Of a DNA stretch of 64,000 bases, positions 1 to 11,398 are shown piece after piece (position 1 is the stretch's first letter; each line of letters begins with the position of its first letter). The notes beneath the pieces are model-generated. The model did not search any database, was not told the origin of the DNA, and was given only the letters and a program-made list of their open reading frames with translations. Origin of the DNA: Bedellia somnulentella (taxonomy: Eukaryota > Arthropoda > Insecta > Lepidoptera > Bedelliidae); assembly GCA_963576735.1 (NCBI GenBank), contig OY755173.1, positions 14,974,873-15,038,872 of the forward strand, given 5' to 3'. The position numbers and the translations under genes were made by a program.

Positions 1-82
1 CCCAATACCGTTAGTCGTCTCTTACGTACACCCACACCGGTAGAAATGGGGTAGCGCTATTCTAAGCCGGCGCTACACAGCT
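1..82 (-). mobile_element. SINE-B copy, cut by window edge
   Basis: This is the 5' head of a SINE-B element read on the minus strand (TAGTGTCGGCTTAGAAT-type start, here TAGCGCCGGC). The remainder lies outside the window. It matches the complete copies at 8091-8342 and 27647-27903. Confidence 0.8.
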
Positions 83-2188
83 GTTATATAAGAAATGTAA
101 TAATAGTAATTTTAGTTAATTATCTGTTAGATATTCTAATTAGAATACTTTAATAATATCCAGTATTGATATTATAAAAACTTAAAACGTTTAACCACTA
201 ATTAACTAGTTCATCAGATTGTGATTCTGGCAACCATTTTGCGCGAATTCGTGTTTATATTTTTAACTTATGATGTGTTTAATGTGAATCTATAGCCTTG
301 TAGTATCGATTTACTTAGCAAACTATCGTTTCCCTACTCGTCGATTTCGTACACATATCTATGGGTAGGCTTTTTTCAAACGAAAAAAAAATATTGTGAA
401 ACTATTAGTATCCAGGGCCTGACTATCCCTTTTAGGATTTAATCCGTGATTATTCCAAAGATTATGTTCTTAAGTTACGTACAACATGTTTACCACTTAA
501 ACAAGATAACTTCACAAATTGGAGTGGACCTCTAAATTGAACACGTGACTTCAAATATGGCCTCTATTTTAAGATTGAAACCTCTTTCATTGACGTCAGA
601 AACGGGTTAGGTCGTTTATAAAAAACTCTTTTATGCCGGTCCTAAATATACTATTATTATCGTGCACGATTGCGCCATTTTGCCATGCATTTTTTTTGGT
701 TTTAATAGGCATCGCTTAGAGCTATCTTTTAACTATAATCTAATAATAAAATTTAAATAGTATCTCCCGGATGGATTGGTACAAATTTTCCTTATAATCA
801 AATATTTTTTTCACCCGAGTGTCGGTCGGTGAGAACCTATTTTTTTTAAGTTAAACCATAGTTGACTCGCGCAACTTCGTCTGCCTAAGATAAAACATAG
901 TTTCTATAGTTCAGGCATGACGTGATTGATTACCAAACATCTAACCATCCAAAAGTTGGAAAAGATCACTTTTAGCGATAAGACCGCCAGTTGTACTTCT
1001 GTTTAAGAGCATAATCAATGTTAAATGTTTTAACTGTGGTGTATGATAAAGTGTTTCTATTCTATTCATCCAAAAATTGTACCTCTTTACGAAAGATTTT
1101 TGTTCCTCTAACCTACAATCTTTATATTGAATTGTAATCGAAAACCAACCTATAAATTTTCATACTGTTATGTCCAGAATAGAGAAAAATTAACTATAAT
1201 CTTGAAATACATGTTAAGGGGATGAATTTTTGAAATTCTATTTTTAGTAGTCATTTATATCATTAAAAGGGACTTTTTTTACCAAATTTCTAGGTACTTA
1301 ATGAGAAACTATTCATTCAAAATTACCCCTTTGTTTTAACTTTTTAGATATTTTTTTTATTTCTTTCTCTTAATCTAACAGTAAAAAGAATGTAATCGAA
1401 AACTTATAGAATAGAATAGAATAGTATAGAAAACTCAAAACTCAAAATCAAAAATGGAGAAACATTTACAAATACACAGAATTAAATAACAAAAGCACAA
1501 TAGGCGGTCTTATCACTAAAACATATTATATTATACAATAATTTTGTAACTTCTAAGTAAAGTTAACGTTAAAGAAGTTTCATACAAACTTTCCACCGCT
1601 ATTTCATCCTCTTAGGGGTGTATTTCTGAAATTCCCTTCTTAGTCCTCTCAGAGTATAGAACAATATAGAGTATATGGCAGTATCATTATGGCCTTTCAT
1701 ATATATATAATATAGATATATTTTAAGAATAGCCCATTCCCGCAGATGTTGTAGTCCGCATTTTTTGGCCACTAAACTTCCAAGAGTGTTAGAGGATATT
1801 ACAATTTATATACATGTCTCTGCCTACCCCTTTTTTGAAATGTTGATGTTGCATAATATATAATAATACTATACGTATTATTGCAAAATTGAGGAGTGAG
1901 AATATCGCTTAAATTATTGTTTAGCTTCTTTATAAACTTGCTCGTAATGTCAGCTAATCGTAGTTAATCATAAGTACCTAGTTATATACTTATGGTGAAC
2001 CATAAGTTAGTGTTGTTAGTGTTAGTAACAAATTATTCAGGGTAACGTATGCTTTTGATAGAATATAATTAAAGTATTCGCCACCCGTCAGTGTCGCATA
2101 CGAGATGAATATAAAATCTGAAGCTTTTTAAGTGATTGGTAGACGATGTGGATGCACCCTATCAACATCAAACCTCATTTATTTAATA
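83..2188. other. AT-rich stretch without recognised features
   Basis: I see no gene, RNA or recognisable repeat here. There are only short AT-rich simple tracts, such as TAGAATAGAATAG near 1409. Confidence 0.6.
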
Positions 2189-3002
2189 CTAGTGGATCGT
2201 CCCAGCTTCGCACGGGTAGCGTTGTTTTTTTAAATATCTGAGGTTTCTTTCTTCAGTCACTGCTCAAGCATTGTGAAATTCAGCGTAATGTTTTCAATTT
2301 ATTAAATTTATAGCACTCCCTTAGAGTTGTTTGGTGATTTGAATGCGCTTTAATGAACGGTTCAGTATTTCCGTTTAATAGCAAATTTTGGAATAAAACG
2401 CCATGAAATATTTATAACAATCTAAAAAATAAATCATTACGTTATGTAGGATGCAACTACTGGCGCCATCTAGTATGTTATATGTAAATTAGTAAAGATT
2501 TAGTTTCGATCACGGGCGCGATGGCTTATTTTATGTATAATTTCGGTGTTTGTCTACCGATTTCTATGATTCTTTTTTTATTGAATAGGTAATAATGTTA
2601 ACTTTTTTAAATTAGGGATGAATGAGAGGTTTACAAACGTAAGAGTAAACAAATATAATCAGGATGTTTCGAACTGCTAAGCTATCAGGAATTACACGCG
2701 TTATTGTGAGTCAACCATAAAAGATAGACATATACTGTTGAGGATTTTTTTTTAGATAATTTTATGAAAAATATTTCCGTTACACATGATTTCTATGTAA
2801 GTTTAACCATTAAGGCTGCACACGCGACGGAAGCTTAAAAAATGGAGTAACTTCTCCCGTTTTCCCCAAATTTCCCAAAATTCCCCTTTACTTCTCTGCT
2901 GGAAAGTATACAAAAACCTGCGCAGGAGTATGAAGAATAATTGTACCAAGTTTCGTTAAAATCCGTCGAGTAGTTTTTGTTTCCATAAGGAACATACAAA
3001 CC

Positions 3003-3068
<66 letters not shown>

Positions 3069-3187
3069 AATTTTACTGATTGCATTTTTGGCATTAGTAT
3101 CGATCCCTAATCACCACCTGATAGTTATTTTGAAAATATATTTCATGTACAGAATTGACCTCTCTACAGATTTATTATAAGTATAGA
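2189..3187 (-). mobile_element. Hel-1 copy 1, Helitron-like, non-autonomous
   Basis: Read on the minus strand, the element starts TCTATACTTATAATAAATC and ends with a GC-rich terminus, CCCGTGCGAAGC...CCACTAG. It is flanked by A on the 5' side and T on the 3' side, the A|T insertion rule of Helitrons. No target-site duplication is seen. It contains 16 perfect GACA units (3003-3066) and no coding capacity. Full-length relatives lie at 23724, 28757 and 32216. The TC/CTAG/A-T rules are established for Helitrons; assignment of this family is inference. Confidence 0.7.
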
Positions 3188-3320
3188 TATTTTTTTAAAT
3201 CACTGACATGTCTTTAGTTTTGAGCATCTACTTACTATTGACATAAATTGACTTAGTCTTATTAGTGTGACGTTGAATAATCTTACAAATAAATAACCTC
3301 TAGTCTAGTTACTGAGTTAA

Positions 3321-3534
3321 ATATATATATATATACTCACGACCATCAATCCCAAAAAGAGCTAGCCAGAGCTTTTGAGCTAGATAACCATAAAAAATTA
3401 TAGGGCCAAGATGTTAGAAAAAAGTATCTTAGGTGATGGGTCTCCAATCTCGTCGTCCGATAACCACTTACAAAATCCCCATACCCTAAGTCGCCTATTA
3501 CGACACCCCGTGGGGTGGAAAGGGGACACTAAAC
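3321..3534 (-). mobile_element. SINE-B, old diverged copy
   Basis: It shows the order typical of a minus-strand copy: an ATATATACTCACG tail, GGTGATGGGTCTCCAA, then a TAAGTCGCCTATTACG segment. Divergence is high compared with other copies. Confidence 0.65.
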
Positions 3535-3655
3535 GTCAAACGAGTTAAGTTTTATAGTACAAATTCTAAGTTAGGGTAGGTTCTGATCAAGCAGCAATGA
3601 AGCCAGAATCTTATTTAATGCCCAACTATTACTCCATCACGATCACATCACACTA

Positions 3656-3705
3656 CATAATATGAGTAATCCTTGTATCACATAATGTGAGTAATCCTTG
3701 TATCA
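3656..3705. repeat. Two-unit 25-bp tandem repeat
   Basis: Two adjacent 25-bp units, each containing GAGTAATCCTTGTATCA, differ at one position. They are followed by the start of a third, inverted-looking unit (CATTATGG). Confidence 0.85.
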
Positions 3706-3739
3706 CATTATGGATTGTGTAAGGTAAGCTCAGTTAGGG

Positions 3740-3960
3740 GAAGTGTGTGTGTGTGTGGTCAATTAGTCACGTTCCCACGCGGTGTCAAGGCGCTTCGGAG
3801 AAAGTGGTGGCTGGCGGTCAGCATTGACGTCAATGGTTGCGACTCGCGAGTGGCGGGCGGCCATTGCTGCTCCGTGCGTTTCATAATCCCACGATGCGAT
3901 CTGTCACGCCACGCCTCCGTCGTCACTTCTTGCGGAGTTGCAATGCTTTCGTTGTTAATG
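3740..3960. promoter_or_regulatory. GC/CpG-rich island, possible promoter or 5' exon
   Basis: This is a short, unusually GC- and CpG-rich block in AT-rich surroundings, with no match to the repeat families here. It begins with a GT-microsatellite and contains a perfect 12-bp palindrome, ATTGACGTCAAT, which is a consensus cAMP-response-type bZIP site. A donor-like TAAGGTAAGC sits just upstream, near 3720. An 83-codon open frame crosses it but has no recognisable domain. A promoter or untranslated exon is possible; strand is undecided. Confidence 0.3.
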
Positions 3961-5684
3961 ATCTAATAATTATTTAATTATGTTTATTAAAAAGAGGTTA
4001 CGTTAAACGTTCTAATTTTAGTTCATTAAAGTTAACCGATACTTTTCACTGCAATAAACTAGGGACTATCGAAACGAACTAGGGAATTCTTACTGTTAGA
4101 GCTGTCATAAAATAATATGGCGCTTAAGACTAGTATTTTCGTGATTTTAATCAGTAGCTACTTAACAAGGCTTCCTCGGACCATGTTTCTGTTTCTCTAC
4201 TTCAACTTCATCATCATCACCTGATAAAGGAAATACAATAAGATGAATTCATTTTCAGGATTTATTTTAATATGGGAATTTCTTTAAACAGTTTTTTTGT
4301 ACTTTATAAACAGTTTTCATTGATTGCGCTCCTCAAACATCCAAAGATACATACCTGGCTGCTATATGCCTTGTAATGTATGAATTTATTTTGCACCGTT
4401 ACTTTATGTTACTAGCTGCAACATTGTGACGCACGTTAAGGTAAAAGTGTTAGTAAGCATTATTTAAGTTATAAATTAAGTAGATCTTAAGATAACACGC
4501 TTTTTAACCAATTTCACAAAAAGGAAGTTCTCAGTCTGATTGTTCCTATGTATGTATGTATGTTTGTCCGCGATTTTCTCGCGTATGGCTTAAGCTATTT
4601 ATTATTGTCACTCTTTCAACATAAGAATAAACATAGTAAGAATAAACTATTCAAGGTGGTTTAATTTCACTACAAGTATCATCTTATCCTTCATCATATC
4701 TCTAGCCAATGACTTAGGAATAATATTGTAAGTAATAAACTATATTAGTTTATTGTAAAGGGGTATATAGGGGTATGTTACGAATAATATATTACTCGTA
4801 TGTTAAATTACCTGAGGATAATAATAATTCTGATGCGGCATGCCGGTAATGGAATGAGCATATTGTCTGTGGTATAGGTAAGAAGTAGGTTCGACCATAG
4901 ATCTACCATAACCATTTTTGCACCTATACATAAAGAAATTCGTTTTATAATAACGAATATTTTATAAAGTATTCGTTTAGTAGATTAAGACTCGTTTTTA
5001 CTCCGAGGTACTCAGATTAAAACCCATATTAATCAAAACCACCAGTTATTTCTTCTGCAAACAGCTTCATAAAACTTGTATCCTCTTTGGGTCATAAAGA
5101 ATTTATTTAATTATTTAGACCTCAGACTAAGTTTAAGATCTAATAAAAAATTCATCTATATTATATTGCAACAATTGCATTGCGACTGAAAAGGAATAGT
5201 GATTGTGTTTTTTAAAGGAATTTTTCATTTCTGCTCATTCCTCTTTTTGAAGCGCTCCGTGTTTAAATATTAGTTATAAGATACTATTAGCTACCTTTTG
5301 ATTGTGAGGAACTACGTTATCATGATATCCTTTGATCCAAGTACTCAGGTATAATATTTCTTTGTGTTGATAAAAAACGCGACTTAATCCAGGGCCCCCT
5401 ACAACATTGCAAAGTTTACCTGTTCCAGTGTTAGATAAAGGTATAGATTGGATTTTTGACGAACCCATATCTTATAATTATAAATCATAATTTACAAGCT
5501 GTACGCACGAAAAGGTTTCACATTCTGCTTGAGCTGAGCATTGCCAGCGAGAATTGTATTGCCAAATAAGTGAACAGGTGACTTAGACTTACTTAACTTA
5601 ACACCTTAATCACTTTCACTTGGTACCGTACTCTGATCTACAGAAAACCATATTTTTCCTCATATTTACAACTTACATTTACGT
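3961..5684. other. AT-rich stretch, one short repeat fragment
   Basis: Nothing is recognisable apart from the repeat fragment at 4505-4600 listed separately. A 64-codon minus frame at 5274-5468 has reasonable amino-acid composition but no recognisable domain, so it is not called. Confidence 0.5.
4505..4600 (+). repeat. Interspersed repeat D fragment
   Basis: The block contains TTTCACAAAAAGGAAGTTCT, then a TATGTATGTATGTTTGTCCG run. It resembles 23597-23700 (GACTTCAAAAAGGAGGTACT) and 41658-41750 (GTCTTCAAAAAAAGGAG). This is an abundant lepidopteran-type repeat; I do not assign its class. Confidence 0.5.
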
Positions 5685-5900
5685 TCGAGTCCCATTAATC
5701 CCAATACTGTTATTAGAAAATGTTCAGCTACTTTTGGAGAATGTGTGAAGAAAGGATTGTAGATAAAGTTTGCTGTAAATAGGTCTCCCACCGCATCGTC
5801 CAACAAGCCCTTTAAAACCCCAAATCCCTAAGCCCCCTCTTAGATAGAGATAAGGGAAGATATGTGTTAGTGCTTTTTTGGCCCACACTATACAGCAAAG
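5685..5900 (-). mobile_element. SINE-B, diverged copy
   Basis: Recognisable pieces are CAGCTACTTTTGGAG, GGTCTCCCACCGCATCG and a head remnant, CCCACACTATACAGC. The copy is older than its neighbour at 5910. Confidence 0.65.
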
Positions 5901-5909
5901 GCTTTTTTT

Positions 5910-6164
5910 ATACATACATACATACATATACTCACGGCTATATTTCCCTAGAAGGGGTAACCAGAGCTAAGGAATTATAAATACCTCAGCCACTTTTGGA
6001 AGTTGAGTGGGGAAAAGATGGTAAGAATAAAGGTTTTTGGTGATGGGTCTCCAACCGCATCGCCCAAAAATCACTTAAAAAGCCCCCTATACCCTTAGTC
6101 GCCTCTTACGATCACCCACGGGTAGAAATGGGGTAGTGTTATTCTAAGCCGACACTACACGGCT
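5910..6164 (-). mobile_element. SINE-B, near full length
   Basis: A complete minus-strand copy: (CATA)n tail, CTCACGGCTATA, GGGGTAACCAGAGC, GGTCTCCAACCGCATCGCCC, and the head CCGACACTACACGGC. It has no coding capacity. On its sense strand the motif GGTTGGAGACCC resembles a pol III B box. Confidence 0.85.
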
Positions 6165-6939
6165 TTTTTTACCTCGAAGTATAATGCGAAAAAATATTTT
6201 TAATGGGTACGAAGTTTAATTTAACGTTTTGATGTAAAGGTGCTCTGTGTTGATCACAAGGATTGTTGACCGCTACCAATGATACTGCGACCGTATTTAA
6301 TTTAGCATACCTTCGCTAATATTAATTAATTGTTTATAGTGACGTCTTTATTATAATGTTATGTTCATGTATTTGAACGAGGCGCTGCGTGTGCAACTTC
6401 CGTATCAAAACAATATATTTTTATCCTAATATTCCGAAACTAACTTTAGTTAATTAAAATGTATTAATAGTAACGGATTAGCATTTTATGTACGTTTATT
6501 CTGACGTATATACTGCCGTGTCTTTCCTTATTCTAGAATAACTTGATAAAATAAGAAATGTTCGAATATAAGTATTGTTTAGTTTAAGGACAACATAAGA
6601 ATTCGTAACGGATTATAACATTGAAAGGGGAATGAACTATGAGATAAATATTGTAAACTAAAGTAAATGTTTAAGCGAAAATATACACAAAATTTTGTTA
6701 ATGATGTAACTCTTCAAGGACTGACGTACAACGATTCAACTAGTAATTACCATTGCCGTCAAAAAAGCCACTTTGTTCATTTGCATTCATACCAAATTAG
6801 ATAAAGTTGGATGACATCAGAGTAATTGTTATACTTATATACATACAACTTATACGCAAATAAAGTAAACATTTATTTTTTTCACTTAAATTGATTTTTA
6901 TATTTTCAATTTTTAACAAAAAAATTACCAGAAATTACT
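6165..6939. other. AT-rich stretch without recognised features
   Basis: No repeat family, gene or structural RNA recognised. Confidence 0.55.
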
Positions 6940-7092
6940 ATATCCCCTGCAGAATGTGAACGTTACTTTAATTTCCACCATCTCGTCCCCCATCAACTTC
7001 CAAATGTAGACGAGGAGTTTCTAGCTCTGAAGTTTTGGCTACCCCTTTTTGAGATTCATAGACGTGAGTATATGTCTTTATGTATGTAATTT
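6940..7092 (+). mobile_element. SINE-B, diverged 3' half
   Basis: Plus-strand 3' portion: GACGAGGAGTTTCTAGCTCT, TTTTGGCTACCCC, then CATAGACGTGAGTATATGTC and a degenerate TATG tail. The 5' half is unrecognisable. Confidence 0.6.
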
Positions 7093-7625
7093 TAACGAAG
7101 AACTATAATGATATTACATATTAAAGATGTTTGAGAGAGATTTTATTGTCAGACACAGTTATTTGAGGATAAACGCGATTTTAAAAAAATAAGAGGAATG
7201 TCCTTTTAATGTATCTGAATGTGTCATTAAATCTTTTGATAAAAGTTGGTCGGGTTGTCTGTTAGGAACAAATTCCATACCTATCGAATCATATTTAGAA
7301 ATGAAATATATTTTTTTTTTATAAAAAAAATTGTTGTATACATAAATGAACATGACGACAAGTAAACATACTTTAACTAGACACTAGCTGAAAATGGGCG
7401 CTGCAGATATATGCTGGAACTGTTTATTTGTAAATTTCATGCTATTTTATAATTGTCTCCCAGTAGGAAGAATTGAGTTATTATTTTCTTGTTTCTTTCT
7501 TATGTGACCGTGAATCTTCATTGATTAGTTAATAAATGGGTGACGCGGCTTAAAGACCTTTACCAACTATAAGCCAACTATCGTTTATTTGCCTATCCCA
7601 ATTATAAAAAGAGTCGACATTTATT

Positions 7626-7762
7626 AAATAGCATATATGAAAAGATTGATGGATGTAAACGAAGCTAGAGAGGTTTGTCAGGATCGAACGAAGTGGCGAT
7701 AAATAGTCTCTGCCTACCCCAATGGGAACTAATGGCGTGAGTATATGTATGTATGTATGTGT
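7626..7762 (+). mobile_element. LINE-P, 5'-truncated tail with TSD
   Basis: Only the last part of the LINE reading frame and the short 3' end remain: AAAAGATTGATGGATGTAAA through CTCTGCCTACCCCAATGGG, GGCGTGAGTATATGTATG and a TATG tail. It is bounded by a 13-bp target-site duplication, GTCGACATTTATT (7613-7625 and 7763-7775), showing target-primed reverse transcription. One in-frame stop interrupts the coding relic (GATAAATAG where other copies read GATCAATAG/GATCGATAG). Confidence 0.9.
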
Positions 7763-8090
7763 GTCGACATTTATTCTAAACTAATATATTCTAGCTATAA
7801 ATCAACACGATTATTAAATAGTAAATGTTAGTGTAATTTTTTTATAGTTGATTTTGCGAGTATAAAATCATTACCATATTCTTATTAATCATTATAATCT
7901 TATGAGTTTAGTTCAGTAGGTAGAAAAAAACAGTTATATTCAAGATGGTATTTGCCAAGCTATTCTAATTGTTACGATGTTAAAATTTATAAATTTAAAT
8001 AAATTAATCATAATCACCTTAAAAGCATTTTATAAACAAAATAGGTGTCCGTGCAAGTATGAAATGTAATTTAATATGCTAATAAAATGT

Positions 8091-8342
8091 ACATACATAC
8101 ATACATATATTCACGGCTATAAATCCCTAGTAGGGGTAGCCAGAGCTAACGAATCAGAAATTTCTCAGCCACTTTGGGAAGTTTAGTGGGGAAAAGATGG
8201 TAAAATAAAGGTTGTTGGTGATGGGTCTCCAACCGCATCGCCCAAAAATCCCTTAAAAGCCCCAATACCGTTAGTCGCCTCTTACGTACACCCACCGGCT
8301 GAAATGGGGTAGTGCTATTCTAAGCCGACACTACACAGCAGA
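8091..8342 (-). mobile_element. SINE-B, full length with 11-bp TSD
   Basis: A complete copy flanked by TAATAAAATGT at 8080-8090 and 8343-8353. It is a good reference copy for the family, with a (CATA)n tail at the left and the TGTGTAGTGTCGGC head at the right. Confidence 0.92.
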
Positions 8343-8389
8343 TAATAAAATGTGTTGTGAAAATTTATTTAAAGACTGTTTCAAAGATT

Positions 8390-8755
8390 GCAAAAATGAT
8401 AGTTGGTGATGGATCTTCAAACAACACCGCGCAACCATCACTTGAAACCCTTGAACCCCTAAGGGCCAGTTTTTTGAGCCGTGGTTAACTCAACAATTTG
8501 TTAAATATCGTAACTATTAGTTAGATATCAGCAAAATTCATTTTTTGACCCGTGGTTAGAGTAACTAATGGTCAAATATCGAACCAAAATGGATTTACGA
8601 TTTGACCACTGGTTAGTCATTTAACTATAGTCAATGTAACAAATGGTTATATTTTTAACTCCGGATCAAAAAACTGGCCCTTAGTCACCTTTACAATTTG
8701 GCAAGAAATAGGTTTGTGCTACTTTAAGCCAACACTTAACAGAATGATTTACTAA
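8390..8755 (-). mobile_element. SINE-B copy split by a MITE
   Basis: A diverged SINE-B reads GTTGGTGATGGATCTTCAA...GAACCCC up to 8461. It resumes at 8682 with TAGTCACCT...GGTTTGTGCTACTTTAAGCC and ends near the head. The 220-bp MITE at 8462-8681 interrupts it. Removing the MITE and one TA restores the expected CCCTAGTCNCCT junction of the family. Confidence 0.8.
8462..8681. mobile_element. MITE with AGGGCCAG termini, TA target
   Basis: A non-coding element with inverted termini of about 26 bp: AGGGCCAGTTTTTTGAGCCG at the left and the same sequence with few changes, inverted, at the right. It is flanked by TA on both sides (8460-8461, 8682-8683). TA duplication fits a Tc1/mariner-type source, but the superfamily is not proven. 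Two internal GTGGTTA-type repeats occur. Confidence 0.85.
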
Positions 8756-9029
8756 GAAGAATATAAATATAAAAGTAACCAAATTCACAAATTACGACAG
8801 ACATTTAACTGCAGTAAACTAATTGGATTATTAAAAGCAATGCTAACTACGCGCGCCGCAGAGTGCGTAAGAATAAATTACATGCAATATGATACGTCAA
8901 AACTTGCATGATCAAATGCGCACGTAACAGCAACGTACATTTCCTTATATGCTAGTGTAAATGATACACTTTATTATATTTACAGTTATAAGTAGCAAAT
9001 ACTTGTCTTTATTGGATGGGTCATTAAAT

Positions 9030-9212
9030 TATACATACATACATATAATCACGGCTGTAAATCCTAGAGCGCAGCCAGAGTTTCAGAATAAGAAATTCTT
9101 CAGCCACTTTTGGAAGTTGAGCAGGGAAAAAGATTGTAAACTAAAGGTCGTTGGGGACGAGTCTCCGACCGCATCGCCCAAATAACACTTAAAACGCCCT
9201 AATACCCTTATA
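9030..9212 (-). mobile_element. SINE-B, head-truncated
   Basis: Tail (ACATACATACATATAATCAC) through CCGACCGCATCGCCC and AATACCCTTA, after which the match stops. The 74-codon frame across it is a by-product of the SINE. Confidence 0.8.
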
Positions 9213-9759
9213 TATTATTATTCTATTAGTATAAAATGGTGTTTTTCTGTGAAGAATTTAATATAAATAAAATCCTTCTCTTACAATTTGCTTTAAGTAA
9301 CAAGTCAGTTATGTAATATCTAATTTTAATAATAATTAACATTGCATACCCACGATAAAAGGTATTAAGAGTTTTAAAAAATCACTGCGTAATTTGTAAA
9401 GAATACAATGATAAAAAATTATTCAACTGCGTACTTGCTTGTAATTTTTTGCACTAGGTTAATATCTATTTAGTAAACATCTCCAAGAATTTAAAGTTGC
9501 TGCGTATATATTTATATGCTATTTTTGTTAGTAAATTAGAATTAACCGTGCAGTAGACATTAACATAGATAGAACTACCCTACCCTATACTTTTCTGCAC
9601 CAGTAGCATAAGGCTTGTGAGAGCGCCTGTTTTACGTGAGAGGTGAAAAGCTGACAGACGCTCATACAATATCTGTCAGTATCTCACTTCTCAGATGACA
9701 TACTCGCTCTCACACGCTTCGTGCTACGGGGACTGCAAAGCCACGTACCGGGCAGTGAC
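9213..9759. other. Unassigned stretch with a weak hairpin
   Basis: No gene seen. A more GC-rich part from 9600 contains CTGACAGACG and TATCTGTCAG, which can pair. It precedes a LINE relic and may be an older part of the same insertion. Confidence 0.4.
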
Positions 9760-9890
9760 GCTATGTGATTAGACCTCCCACAAGATGATGGACCAGTTTG
9801 TGAAGGTCCCCGCAAGCCTATGGATGAAGGCAGCACACAGGTCTTTGCGAGGATCTTTGAAGGAGACATATATCCAGGACGTGCTTGGTA
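9760..9890 (+). mobile_element. LINE-R, relic of RTE-like reverse transcriptase end
   Basis: In the frame AAG ATG ATG GAC... the relic reads KMMDQFVKVPASLWMKAA and then ...RSLRGSLKETYIQD. This matches the pattern known at the C-terminus of several arthropod non-LTR retrotransposons (WM..A..R..WRSLEEAYIQQW). The upstream catalytic part is absent. A related relic lies at 63285-63415. Confidence 0.65.
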
Positions 9891-10348
9891 AAAAGTTTGT
9901 TTGGTTAGATACCCTTATTTTACACATAATTCCCACTTAGACCGTTGCGTTGGGGTAACCAAAAAGAAACGGTAAATAGTTAGACGCTGATTGATTAATT
10001 AATTAGTAATAATGTTTAGCAGATCATTATAATAAATTATTCATCCCATCATCATTAAAGATCATTATTGAGATGCTCTATTTAAAGATATTCACTTTTA
10101 CAGTTTACACTACAAAGGTGTAATAGTAAAAGGTTACTATTGCTATCTAATCATTTAATAACTAATATCTCCTTAAACCTTAGTCCCTCCACATGATGGC
10201 AGTAACATATGAACCAAGCTATTCTAAGTCGCCATTACATATCTACTACGCAACAGTCAAAGTTACATAGTTAAAATTGTTGTTTTTGAAGTATGTAGTT
10301 TAATACGAACTGAGAAGTATAAAAAGGCATATATGGGAGTGCTGCAAG
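9891..10348. other. Mostly unassigned; SINE-B head remnant at 10140-10250
   Basis: At 10140-10250 the pieces CCTTAGTCCCTCCACATGAT and AAGCTATTCTAAGTCGCCAT look like a very diverged minus-strand SINE-B head. Nothing else is recognised. Confidence 0.45.
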
Positions 10349-10380
10349 AGCGTTTGTCAGGACGGATCCTGGCAAACGCT
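10349..10380. repeat. 14-bp stem hairpin followed by T-run
   Basis: Arms AGCGTTTGTCAGGA and TCCTGGCAAACGCT pair with one G-T wobble around a CGGA loop. TTTTT follows directly. It could be a small RNA hairpin ending at a pol III-like stop or the core of an inverted-repeat element; no second copy was found here. Confidence 0.75.
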
Positions 10381-10714
10381 TTTTCGTTAAATTTCGTTAA
10401 ATCGTAAATTTCCGTTTCTAGTACGGATACTAGGTTGTTATTACTATGTCTACCCTAAAGGAAACTGACGCCATTTAAGTAATTTAAAAAATCTTCACAA
10501 TTAACTTAACATTGAGGCCAAGTCGAGGACAAAGAGTTAGGAACATTATTAACAATGCACTGACAGCTGATGACGTCAATACTCCAACAAATTTGGTAAG
10601 TTCATGAGTGTCTCTTAGCTAGTAAGTAGGTAACGATTTTAAGCATTAAGTTATGCCATACTAATGCGATGGGTAACCACTTAAGTTATACGTGCAATCA
10701 TATCGTATCATATC

Positions 10715-10960
10715 TTCCGTGCAGTGCCGGCTTAGAATGAGACTACCCCTTTCTAACCACGGGTGTCGCGAGAGGAGGCTAAGGGGTTTTTTAAGTGATT
10801 TTCGGGGGATGCAGTTGGACACTCATCACCAACGATACTTTAATTCTACCATCATGTCTCCTATCGACTTTCAAAAGTGGCTCAGGAGTTTTTAGCTCTA
10901 AAGCGCTGACTTCCCCTTTTTTAGGATTTATGCCCGTGAGTATATATAAGTATGTATACA
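10715..10960 (+). mobile_element. SINE-B, diverged full copy
   Basis: Reads CCGTGCAGTGCCGGCTTAGA, ACTACCCCTTTCTAACCACG, GGCTAAGGGG, then GCCCGTGAGTATATATAAG. It belongs to the subfamily with GACTAAGGG rather than GACTAACGG, like the copy at 34711. Confidence 0.8.
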
Positions 10961-11387
10961 TATCGTAAAAACATAACAAGTTCATAAGAAATAATTACAA
11001 TTTATAATTGTAGCATTTTAAGTTGGCCATAGTAAAAGTTTGGTGAAGTGTGTCCTGTCTATTCTCCTCTTAATCTTGCGAGGCGACGGTAAAGTCATTC
11101 ATTATACATATTGAATAATATAATTAACGTTTTAGTTCAATGCTGGCGAGGAGACCGCGTAGTAGCAGTATAGGATAAATGGGTAAACTTTTCTATGAAA
11201 TGATAATAATCTATAAGTTATTTTAACTCAATTTCCTGAAACATTTGGAAAATCTATGGTGTTCTTTTCACATAAACATAATGAAAGTCATGTCTCGTAG
11301 GATTAGAATTGGTGGCTCTGATTTAGAATACAATAACTATTTACTTTATATTTCCTATTTTTCAGTTTCTTTTTAGTTTTGTGAATT
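10961..11387. other. AT-rich stretch without recognised features
   Basis: Nothing recognisable. Confidence 0.55.
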
Positions 11388-11398
11388 TTCTTGTATTC

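Noticed and set aside
3003..3066. CRISPR-like or regulatory tandem array
   Set aside because: It is a plain GACA microsatellite in a fixed position of the Hel-1 element, repeated in all four copies.
2888..3094. 68-codon frame with repeated SVCL units
   Set aside because: It is a translation of the (GACA)n microsatellite inside Hel-1 copy 1.
5274..5468. 64-codon minus frame starting MGSSKIQS
   Set aside because: Plausible composition but no recognisable domain, no island of G+C and no clear exon signals.
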